A stretch of 5,555 nucleotides of DNA, taken from Bacteroidota bacterium. Its GTDB lineage: Bacteria; Bacteroidota; Rhodothermia; Balneolales; HLUCCA01. Below, one piece after another: positions 1 through 5,555 of this stretch. A program made the position numbers and the translations under genes. The stretch covers positions 1 to 5,555 of the forward strand of contig DLXM01000066.1 of assembly GCA_003448835.1 (NCBI GenBank), read 5' to 3'. The notes beneath the pieces are model-generated. The model was not told the DNA's origin, did no database searches, and was given only the letters and a program-made list of their open reading frames with translations. Numbering within the stretch: position 1 is the stretch's first letter; the number at the start of each line of letters is the position of its first letter.

Positions 1-845
1 ATCCTCATGCCCTCTAACACTTCCGAGATTTCCAGATCTATTGCCTGAAGTCTGTAGTTAGGTCGGAATGCTATATTCGGTTTACTGGACTCATAATATA
101 ATAATGATACATCCGGTCTTGCAGGCAATATGACATCTGACTCATATTGGTATGCAATTTTACTAATCTGAAAACCAATCATACGATATAGTACACTATT
201 GGACCCGAGCCATATTCGCAGGCTTTGTACCGATTTAGAAACATTAAAAAGCTTGTCTTTTGAAGTGTTTGTAGTCTGTGAGCCCCATTCACCAGTTCTC
301 GGATTCGCTTCATGAACAGTATTGTAATCCGGATCCTTTAGATAGTCCCAATAGGGTAATTCTACATATACATCAGTGAACGTATCCAATAAATCATTTC
401 CTAAATAATACCCAACAATGACAAAATCAGGATTTAATTTTAGTCCTTCTTCTTCAAGAATATGGTAATATTGAAGTGGACCAAAACCACCCAACGCCAT
501 ATTATATACATCGCGCCCTGAAATCTTTTGTAATTGTTCAGGCCAGGAATTAAATGCTCTGGCATTCACGCCATAAGTTTGTGAATCACCGAGCGTTAAG
601 ATATCTGCATTGTTTGGGATTGTTTGATTTCTGAATCCTAATGAATCGTGTCCGGATGAGTACGGTGAAATTTTATCACCAAGTTTAGCATCAAAAACCA
701 ATTTCGGTTTTAAATAATCAACTTCATCATATAAAAATCTCAATACACCTTCAGCAAGGAGCAACATCACAAAAAACGACAACCCTACCATCAGCAAGTT
801 GAGAAAAAGACTTTTTAACGATTTTTGGAAGTTATTCCAGTTCAA
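1..845 (-). CDS. Membrane-anchored SGNH/GDSL-type hydrolase, C-terminus cut off by the window edge
   Basis: This frame reads open from 845 to the left edge (281 codons) and has no stop in the window. It begins with a basic segment (K8, K11) and one hydrophobic helix at about residues 13-31, which would anchor the protein in the inner membrane with the enzyme domain outside. SGNH blocks are visible: block I GDSQTYG with the candidate nucleophile Ser88, block II around NMALGGFG (Gly119-Gly122), and block III LGND with the oxyanion-hole Asn150. The block V Asp-x-x-His lies beyond position 1, so catalytic competence cannot be confirmed. The family removes or transfers acyl groups on glycans and lipids; the substrate here is unknown. 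TTG at 843-845 is the preferred start: it lies 2 bases after the carbamoyltransferase stop, is preceded by an in-frame stop at 858-860, and keeps the full anchor. An ATG at 789-791 would cut into the helix. It is probably co-transcribed with, and follows, the carbamoyltransferase. Confidence 0.82.
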   Translation of the reverse strand, partial: MNWNNFQKSLKSLFLNLLMVGLSFFVMLLLAEGVLRFLYDEVDYLKPKLVFDAKLGDKISPYSSGHDSLGFRNQTIPNNADILTLGDSQTYGVNARAFNSWPEQLQKISGRDVYNMALGGFGPLQYYHILEEEGLKLNPDFVIVGYYLGNDLLDTFTDVYVELPYWDYLKDPDYNTVHEANPRTGEWGSQTTNTSKDKLFNVSKSVQSLRIWLGSNSVLYRMIGFQISKIAYQYESDVILPARPDVSLLYYESSKPNIAFRPNYRLQAIDLEISEVLEGMR

Positions 846-847
846 AA

Positions 848-2713
848 TTAATCCATTTTAAAGGTTACCATCCATTTATCCTTATTCTGCCAATCCGGTT
901 GTTCCGTTTTACAATAAAGATAATCGCCTATTACAACATAGTCCATCTCTGTACTCATAAAACACCGGTAAGCATCAAAAGGTGTCCCAACTATTGGCTC
1001 ACCACGTACATTAAAACTCGTATTCACTAATAATCCGACACCTGTTAACTCTTTAAACGATGCTATGAGTTTGTGATATCGCGGATTTGTGGAATGATGC
1101 ACGGTTTGAATCCGTGCTGAAAAGTCCAGATGTGTTACAGATTGAATGGTACTTCTTTGAGTGTACAATCTATCCCACAAGGGCAAATCATAATAATTTT
1201 CCGGTAGCTTGTGCTGATGTTCTTTTTTTACCGGCGCTACAAATAGCATGTATGGTGACGTTGTATCCAGATCAAAATAAGTGGAACAGGATTCATAGAG
1301 AACCGATGGAGCAAACGGACGAAATCCTTCTCGATATTTAATCTTCAAATTCAATTTTTTTTGCATCTCAGGATTTCTGGCATCCCCTAATATGCTTCTG
1401 TTTCCCAATGCACGTGGACCAAATTCCATTCGTCCCTGAAACCATCCAACTACATTGCCATCTTTTAATTTTGTAGCGGCAATTCTGGCGAGTTCACTAA
1501 AATTATCATATTTGATGAAATTGGCTTTCACTTTCTTATTCATCGAATGGATTTCTTTGTCAGAAAACTCAGGTCCTAAATAAGATCCTGACATTCCATC
1601 ATCCGAACCGGAAACGATTCTCTCACCTTTAAAATAAATATGATTTATAGCAAGAGCTGCCCCAAGTGCCCCACCTGCATCTCCAGCCGCAGGTTGAATA
1701 TAGATATCTTTGAATATGTTTTCCCGAATCAACTTCCCATTGGCCACACAATTCAAAGCAACTCCACCAGCCAGACACAGATAATCTGAATTTGTTAGTT
1801 TTTTTGCCTCATGAGCCATTTTCAGGACAATTTCTTCAGTTACAATCTGTATTGCCAGCGCCAAATTACAATGATCCTGAGTTAGATCTGCTTCAGCCTC
1901 GCGTCGGCTGATTCCAAACAACTGAGCCCATTTTTTGTCATGAACCATACGGAGTCCGGTAGCATAACTAAAATATGATTGGTCCATCCAGATAGAGCCA
2001 TCATCTTTGATATCAATCAGGTTTTTTTTGATTTTCTGAATGAAATCATGTGTTTGAGGTGAATGTGGATTACCGTAAGGTGCCAATCCCATTAGTTTGT
2101 ATTCGCCGGAATTAACAGTAAATCCCAGGTAATAGGTAAAAGCGCTATACAACAATCCAACAGAGTGTGGAAACTCCATTTCTTTGAGCATCTGGATTTC
2201 ATTGTCGGTACCTAAACTGATGGATGCCGTGGTCCATTCTCCAACACCATCGATGGTCAGAATCGCAGCTGATTTAAACGGACTTGGATAAAATGCACTT
2301 GCTGCGTGGGATAAATGGTGCTCAGTAAAAAGCAATTTGACGTTTTTGCGGTCATATGAACCAACTTCTTTGAGTCCATCATAAATCAGTTTCTTCAGAA
2401 ACATTTTTTCATTTAGCCAAACCGGAATGGCTTTCAGAAAAGATCGGATTCCCTTTGGTGCAAAAGCATAGTAGGTCTGCAATAGCCGTTCAAACTTGAG
2501 CAAAGGTTTATCATAAAAAACGACCGCATCTAACTCATCGATTTCCAGTCCGGCTTCTTCGAGACAGTATTTTATTGCAAATACCGGAAATGCAGAAGTA
2601 TGCTTTTCTCTCGTAAATCTTTCTTCCTGAGCTGCAGCAATGATGTTGCCGCCAATAGTAAGACTTGCTGCCGAATCGTGATAAAACGCAGAAATTCCGA
2701 GGACTTTTTTCAT
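848..2713 (-). CDS. NodU/CmcH-family O-carbamoyltransferase
   Basis: This 621-residue enzyme is close to the usual family length (roughly 550-620). The family makes carbamoyl-adenylate from carbamoyl phosphate and ATP and transfers the carbamoyl group to a hydroxyl of a sugar, antibiotic or Nod factor; it is cytoplasmic. The N-terminal Kae1-like domain shows YHDSAA (11-16), EERFTREKH (30-38), the metal-binding HHLSHA (132-137, His132 and His136), GEYKLMGLAPYG (203-214), LAGGVALN (314-321) and AGDAGGALGAA (343-353, Asp345 being the likely third metal ligand). The C-terminal carbamoyltransferase domain shows GRMEFGPRALGNRSIL (427-442), RPFAPS (465-470), THLDFSARIQTV (527-538) and LLVNTSFN (561-568). 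All these signature blocks are present, so it should be active. The ATG at 2711-2713 gives the canonical MKKVLGISAFYHDSAA start; no Shine-Dalgarno is seen, which is normal in Bacteroidota. Its partner is the SGNH hydrolase 2 bases downstream. The acceptor is unknown; a surface or exported glycan is an inference from that neighbour. Confidence 0.95.
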   Translation of the reverse strand: MKKVLGISAFYHDSAASLTIGGNIIAAAQEERFTREKHTSAFPVFAIKYCLEEAGLEIDELDAVVFYDKPLLKFERLLQTYYAFAPKGIRSFLKAIPVWLNEKMFLKKLIYDGLKEVGSYDRKNVKLLFTEHHLSHAASAFYPSPFKSAAILTIDGVGEWTTASISLGTDNEIQMLKEMEFPHSVGLLYSAFTYYLGFTVNSGEYKLMGLAPYGNPHSPQTHDFIQKIKKNLIDIKDDGSIWMDQSYFSYATGLRMVHDKKWAQLFGISRREAEADLTQDHCNLALAIQIVTEEIVLKMAHEAKKLTNSDYLCLAGGVALNCVANGKLIRENIFKDIYIQPAAGDAGGALGAALAINHIYFKGERIVSGSDDGMSGSYLGPEFSDKEIHSMNKKVKANFIKYDNFSELARIAATKLKDGNVVGWFQGRMEFGPRALGNRSILGDARNPEMQKKLNLKIKYREGFRPFAPSVLYESCSTYFDLDTTSPYMLFVAPVKKEHQHKLPENYYDLPLWDRLYTQRSTIQSVTHLDFSARIQTVHHSTNPRYHKLIASFKELTGVGLLVNTSFNVRGEPIVGTPFDAYRCFMSTEMDYVVIGDYLYCKTEQPDWQNKDKWMVTFKMD

Positions 2714-2927
2714 TTAGTAAGTTTCAACTAGCAATAAAAACACAATTTGGATAAATCGGACTTGATCAGGTATTCTATAATGTCTCAAAACTCAAATACC
2801 AGAGTACATTTTGACACAATATTTAAATCATAGATTAGTATATCTGAAACATTGACAAACGCTGTTTAAAGTACTCATTAATTCTGTTCTAAGTTTGTAC
2901 TTTTTGACCACATACGTAATAAATGAG

Positions 2928-2964
2928 TCCAAATTGCCGCGCTCCAAATCCAAATTTGAATGGA
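2928..2964. repeat. Cluster of three TCCAAAT words with a near-palindrome
   Basis: TCCAAAT occurs at 2928-2934, 2943-2949 and 2949-2955. The last copy runs into the 8-bp palindrome CAAATTTG (2951-2958), bracketed by TCCA (2949-2952) and TGGA (2961-2964). Such symmetry between divergent genes could be a repressor or activator site, but AT-rich DNA produces similar patterns by chance. No regulator is encoded in the window. Confidence 0.25.
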
Positions 2965-3017
2965 TATATGGAATCTATTGGTTGCCGAATATTTTTTTGC
3001 ACATGTGATTCAAGCAG

Positions 3018-3047
3018 AATTGATGATTCACGAAGGGATCATGAATT
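3018..3047. repeat. Imperfect inverted repeat, 10-base arms
   Basis: AATTGATGAT (3018-3027) pairs with ATCATGAATT (3038-3047) at 9 of 10 positions across a 10-base loop. Short direct copies of AAGCAG flank it (3012-3017 and 3052-3057). It lies about 115 bases upstream of the predicted -7 element of the U32 gene, so it would not be in that transcript's leader; an operator-like role or chance are both possible. The stem is AT-rich and would be weak as RNA. Confidence 0.25.
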
Positions 3048-3162
3048 ATTTAAGCAGCAATTTTCGTATTTTTGATGGATATAAATCAAACCTGTGATTT
3101 ATAACTCAATCCGAATATCAAAATTTCATCGATTGACCAGTTTTAAAATTTTTCAAGAGCAC

Positions 3163-3170
3163 TAATTTTG
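3163..3170 (+). promoter_or_regulatory. Bacteroidota -7 promoter element for the U32-ferredoxin operon
   Basis: TAATTTTG matches the Bacteroidota sigma-ABfr consensus TAnnTTTG at every fixed base. The -33 element is weak: only a T-run at 3141-3144 sits at a suitable distance (18 bases). Transcription would start near 3175-3178, giving a leader of about 20 bases before the ATG at 3198. The position is sensible, but the motif is short and AT-rich, so chance is not excluded. Confidence 0.5.
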
Positions 3171-3197
3171 CATTTATAAATCAGATTTAAGAGTATT

Positions 3198-4517
3198 ATG
3201 TCAGATTCTACATTAAAAATACAATCGGCGCCAGTTACATCATCCATACCCACAATTGAAATCATGGCGCCGGCCGGAAATTGGGCATCATTTCATGCTG
3301 CGATTCAAGGTGGTGCAGACTCGATTTATTTTGGAGTTGAACAACTCAATATGCGAGCCAGAGCAACGAATAATTTCACATTGGACGATCTTCCACAGAT
3401 TGCAAAACTTGCTGATGAACATGGTGTCAAAACCTATCTCACGCTCAATACCATCCTGTACGACCACGACTTACCCGTGATGCGTCGTATCATTGATACT
3501 GTTAAAGAACATGGCATCACCGCAATTATCGCAGCCGACCAGGCTGCCATATCTTATGCGTTTTCAAAGGGCGTGGAGGTTCATATTTCCACACAGGTGA
3601 ATATATCAAATATCGAAATGGTCAAATTCTATGCGAATTTTGCAGATGTCGTTGTATTGGCCAGAGAATTGAGTACCCGACAAATGAAACTGATTGTCGA
3701 TGCAATAGAATCTGAAAAAATTAAAGGACCATCTGGCGAGTTGGTTCGCATCGAAGTTTTTGCACACGGCGCACTTTGCATGGCAGTATCCGGTAAATGT
3801 TATCTGAGTCTTCACAGCTACAATGCATCAGCTAACAGAGGGGCATGTCAGCAAAACTGCAGACAATCTTACGAAGTAAAAAGTATGGATGACGGAACCA
3901 TGTTTGAGATCGACAATGAGTACATCATGTCTCCGAAGGACCTTTGCACCCTGGATTTTTTGGATGAACTGCTGGGAACCGGTGTCAAAGTATTAAAAAT
4001 TGAAGGACGAGGAAGGTCTCCTGAATATGTAAAAACCGTAACCCGTTGTTATAAGGAAGCAGCTGAAGCGGTCATGTCAGGATCGTTTACCAGGGAAAAG
4101 GTCGACATTTGGATGGAACAGTTAAATTCAGTGTATAATCGTGGGTTTTGGGATGGATATTACCTCGGACGTAAATTGGGTGAATGGAGTAATGTGTATG
4201 GCTCCGCTGCGACGCGACAAAAATCATTCATCGGCGTAGTATTACATTATTACCCAAAAGCCGGTGTGGCTCACATCCGAATCAAAACTAAAGAGCTGAA
4301 AATTGGTGATGCCATCTTGATTATTGGGGATCACACTGGTGTTATTGAATCAACAATTGAATCGATTTATGTAGATGATGTCCCCAATGATTGTGCAAGC
4401 AAGGGACAAGAATGTACCATAACTATTGATGGAAAAGTGCGGGAAGGCGATAATGTGTACATTTGGGAAGATCGTCCTATTCCTGCAAAACAACTCCAAT
4501 CTGAGGTTCATGGATGA
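3198..4517 (+). CDS. U32-family protein, TrhP/YegQ-like tRNA U34 hydroxylase
   Basis: The protein has 439 residues, close to E. coli TrhP (YegQ, about 450) and much shorter than RlhA. An N-terminal TIM-barrel-like domain begins at EIMAPAGNW (21-29). The complete U32 signature EVFAHGALCMAVSGKCYLS spans 186-204. Cys194, Cys201, Cys217 and Cys221 (the last two in RGACQQNCR) are the likely Fe-S ligands. KVLKIEGRGRSPEYV (264-278) is another family-typical block, and a small C-terminal beta domain covers about 344-423. Members once annotated as collagenase-like peptidases are now known as O2-independent hydroxylases that need an Fe-S cluster and prephenate. TrhP makes 5-hydroxyuridine at tRNA position 34, on the way to cmo5U or mo5U. 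The ATG at 3198 sits about 20 bases after the predicted transcription start, with a weak AAGAG at 3189-3193. It overlaps the downstream ferredoxin by 4 bases. Assignment to TrhP rather than another U32 subgroup rests on length and motifs only. Confidence 0.88.
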   Translation: MSDSTLKIQSAPVTSSIPTIEIMAPAGNWASFHAAIQGGADSIYFGVEQLNMRARATNNFTLDDLPQIAKLADEHGVKTYLTLNTILYDHDLPVMRRIIDTVKEHGITAIIAADQAAISYAFSKGVEVHISTQVNISNIEMVKFYANFADVVVLARELSTRQMKLIVDAIESEKIKGPSGELVRIEVFAHGALCMAVSGKCYLSLHSYNASANRGACQQNCRQSYEVKSMDDGTMFEIDNEYIMSPKDLCTLDFLDELLGTGVKVLKIEGRGRSPEYVKTVTRCYKEAAEAVMSGSFTREKVDIWMEQLNSVYNRGFWDGYYLGRKLGEWSNVYGSAATRQKSFIGVVLHYYPKAGVAHIRIKTKELKIGDAILIIGDHTGVIESTIESIYVDDVPNDCASKGQECTITIDGKVREGDNVYIWEDRPIPAKQLQSEVHG

Positions 4518-4735
4518 AAATACTATTTCATCGGGCGAAATGTATTGGGTGTAATTATTGCGTCGAAGTGGCTCCACAACGATGGCAAATGTCCAAAAGA
4601 GATGGAAAAAGCGTGTTATTAGGCGGAAATCCGAAAGGAAATATGATTCAAGTTGAGGTTGGTGAAACAGAACGTGAGTCCAATATAAAAGCCGCGGAAC
4701 TTTGTCCCGTTAAGGTAATTCGTATCACAAAATAA
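4514..4735 (+). CDS. Small single-cluster [4Fe-4S] ferredoxin
   Basis: This 73-residue soluble protein has CIGCNYC (10-16) and a C-terminal CP (Cys64-Pro65), i.e. Cys10, Cys13, Cys16 and Cys64. That is the four-ligand set of a monocluster bacterial ferredoxin; no second Cx2Cx2C motif is present. The segment between Cys16 and Cys64 (47 residues) is polar and somewhat longer than in the shortest monocluster ferredoxins. Its ATG shares bases with the TGA of the U32 gene (ATGA, 4514-4517), so translation is probably coupled and both proteins come from one mRNA. The inferred job is electron delivery to, or support of, the Fe-S hydroxylase upstream; this is not proven, and a general redox role remains possible. 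It is followed directly by a hairpin that ends the operon. Confidence 0.9.
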   Translation: MKILFHRAKCIGCNYCVEVAPQRWQMSKRDGKSVLLGGNPKGNMIQVEVGETERESNIKAAELCPVKVIRITK

Positions 4736-4762
4736 AAGAGAGGTACGATCAATACCTCTCTT
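4736..4762. terminator. Convergent (bidirectional) intrinsic terminator hairpin
   Basis: AAGAGAGGTA (4736-4745) and TACCTCTCTT (4753-4762) form a perfect 10-bp stem with a 7-base loop. It starts right after the ferredoxin stop and lies 21 bases past the stop of the leftward barrel gene. Read on the minus strand, the stem is followed by TTTTATTTTG, a good U-tract, so termination should be strongest for the leftward gene. Read on the plus strand, the stem ends in TT and then AAATG, so it would be a weaker terminator for the U32-ferredoxin transcript. Confidence 0.85.
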
Positions 4763-4782
4763 AAATGAGTCAATTTATCAAA

Positions 4783-5463
4783 CTACCATCTTCCAATAAT
4801 ATATCCGATATGGATATTAATCGATGAATTTGCAATAGTTTCACCATTATTCCCGGTTGGAGAGAGATTTGCAAATCCCATATCATAATTCAATCCGAAT
4901 AGAAGTTTACTTCGATACACATATCCAATTCCCAACGTCAGACCATAGTCTACTCGTTTTAAGTCTGAATTTGCATCCGATCCCCAGACAATGTCATCAG
5001 TTTGTGAAACCGTATTATTCCCACTGGTAGCTTCCATCTCGATCTCACCACCGAAACCAATTCCAATATAGGGCCCGACCAGTGCATACATTTGATTTCT
5101 TTTCCATCGGAAAGATGGACGATAGGTCACCGGAATATCCAGATAGTATGATGTTCCGGTAGTTTTTACATCAAAATTGGTCCCCCCGATATTCATAACA
5201 TCTTCATATATAAAACCCCGCATATTCAGGATTACACCCGTTTCAATAATGACATTTCTTTTTACCGGAATCTGAGCCAAAACTCCAATGTGCGAACCGG
5301 GGACGACATCCATATTATCGCTGTAATCATTGTTGTTGTCCTCATAAGTAACCGTTGAGTAGTTAAATCCACCCCGGACACTAAAAGTTCGTTGCTGTGC
5401 AACGAGTTGAGTGGCTAACAACATCAGGATTAAGAAAGACGTGTATTTGATAACAGTTCTCAT
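4783..5463 (-). CDS. Outer-membrane beta-barrel protein (PorT-like / OMP_b-brl family)
   Basis: This 226-residue protein has a clear Sec signal peptide: basic start (Arg2, Lys6), hydrophobic core at about 8-17, and probable cleavage after LVA (Ala22), leaving QQRTF. The mature part alternates polar and aromatic or hydrophobic residues as in transmembrane strands: FSVRGGFNYSTV, VIIETGVILNMRGF, YYLDIPVTYRP, YALVGPYIGIGFGG, YGLTLGIGYVYR, LLFGLNYDMGFANL and INIHIGYIIGRW. The C-terminal aromatic Trp226 fits the barrel-assembly signal. This suggests about eight to ten strands and an Asn/Asp-rich loop near 43-52. Such small barrels are abundant in Bacteroidota and mostly of unknown function; nothing here gives a substrate. 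The start is fixed by the signal peptide and a strong Shine-Dalgarno. It is transcribed towards, and ends near, the shared terminator, and is not in an operon with the other genes. Confidence 0.85.
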   Translation of the reverse strand: MRTVIKYTSFLILMLLATQLVAQQRTFSVRGGFNYSTVTYEDNNNDYSDNMDVVPGSHIGVLAQIPVKRNVIIETGVILNMRGFIYEDVMNIGGTNFDVKTTGTSYYLDIPVTYRPSFRWKRNQMYALVGPYIGIGFGGEIEMEATSGNNTVSQTDDIVWGSDANSDLKRVDYGLTLGIGYVYRSKLLFGLNYDMGFANLSPTGNNGETIANSSINIHIGYIIGRW

Positions 5464-5469
5464 AATTAT

Positions 5470-5475
5470 CTCCTT
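5470..5475 (-). promoter_or_regulatory. Strong Shine-Dalgarno of the outer-membrane protein gene
   Basis: On the minus strand AAGGAG lies 6 bases before the ATG (5461-5463), a near-ideal ribosome-binding site. It supports this start. It is unusual among the neighbours: the carbamoyltransferase has none, and the U32 gene has only a weak AAGAG. Confidence 0.75.
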
Positions 5476-5555
5476 AACTAAGCACTAATTCGTTTTTTAA
5501 ATGACCATGACCTGCATTTTTTTGTCTTATTACACACTTATTCCGCGGATTACCT

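Larger units (their letters stand above)
2714..3197. other. Divergent intergenic region, 484 bases, no gene found
   Basis: This AT-rich spacer separates the leftward carbamoyltransferase from the rightward U32 gene, so it should carry promoters for both. I see a convincing -7 element only for the rightward side (3163-3170). For the leftward side the best candidate reads GAGTTTTG on the minus strand (2786-2793), one base off TAnnTTTG and without a well-spaced -33 partner, so I do not call it. The spacer also holds a cluster of TCCAAAT words (2928-2964) and an imperfect inverted repeat (3018-3047). No coding frame of convincing length or composition, tRNA or riboswitch fold was recognised. Confidence 0.6.

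Noticed and set aside
1087..1341. 84-codon plus-strand frame inside the carbamoyltransferase
   Set aside because: It lies wholly antisense to a well-conserved enzyme region; its composition (many Cys, Trp, Tyr) is that of a shadow frame and no motif is present.
2775..2780. TATAAT on the plus strand, resembling a sigma-70 -10 box
   Set aside because: It is about 420 bases from the U32 start with no paired -35, and Bacteroidota primary sigma uses TAnnTTTG rather than TATAAT.
3256..3480. 74-codon plus-strand frame inside the U32 gene
   Set aside because: It is an out-of-frame shadow of the N-terminal domain of the U32 protein, with no recognisable motif.
3606..3815. 69-codon minus-strand frame with several cysteines, superficially a metal-binding protein
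   Set aside because: It is antisense to the U32 signature; its residues arise from the reverse complement of conserved codons there.
3198..4517. Reading the U32 protein as a collagenase-like protease
   Set aside because: The U32 signature was historically labelled a peptidase, but characterised relatives of this size are Fe-S-dependent RNA hydroxylases, and the four cysteines plus the adjacent ferredoxin fit that better.
4350..4577. 75-codon minus-strand frame spanning the U32-ferredoxin junction
   Set aside because: It is antisense to two confident genes and shows no motif, signal peptide or sensible start context.
5476..5555. Promoter for the outer-membrane protein gene
   Set aside because: No TAnnTTTG element was found on the minus strand in this stretch, and nothing else there could be assigned.
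1..5555. CRISPR array, insertion sequence, tRNA or phage element
   Set aside because: I saw no regularly spaced repeats, transposase or integrase motifs, paired terminal inverted repeats or tRNA-like cloverleaf while reading both strands.

Overview
The window looks like chromosomal DNA of a Bacteroidota bacterium, possibly a Saprospiria- or Cytophagia-like lineage. Three things point there: the codon use is AT-rich, an exact TAnnTTTG (-7) element lies just before one gene, and there is a signal-peptide-bearing outer-membrane barrel of the PorT-like type that is common in this phylum. The genus-level placement is a guess. There are five protein-coding genes, one of them cut by the left edge. 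I see no tRNA, rRNA, CRISPR array, transposase or attachment site.

Left block, minus strand (1-2713). A 621-residue NodU/CmcH-family O-carbamoyltransferase is followed, after only 2 bases, by a membrane-anchored SGNH/GDSL-type hydrolase. The hydrolase appears to start with TTG and runs off the window at position 1, so its catalytic Asp/His block is not visible. The two are probably one transcription unit that carbamoylates and further processes a glycan or another hydroxylated metabolite. The substrate cannot be read from the sequence.

Middle (2714-3197). A 484-base AT-rich divergent intergenic region holds a good Bacteroidota -7 promoter element for the rightward genes, a small inverted repeat and a cluster of TCCAAAT words. 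I found no gene in it.

Right block, plus strand (3198-4735). A U32-family protein of the TrhP/YegQ type (tRNA U34 hydroxylation) overlaps by 4 bases a 73-residue single-cluster ferredoxin. The overlap suggests translational coupling, and the ferredoxin may supply electrons to the Fe-S hydroxylase. A perfect 10-bp hairpin follows. It sits between convergent genes, and its U-rich side faces the leftward gene.

Right end, minus strand (4783-5463). A secreted outer-membrane beta-barrel protein of unknown role has a strong Shine-Dalgarno sequence, unlike its neighbours. The last 92 bases are upstream DNA with nothing I can assign.

Most of this is ordinary housekeeping and accessory content. The two points most worth a second look are the U32-ferredoxin coupling and the compact carbamoyltransferase-SGNH pair.
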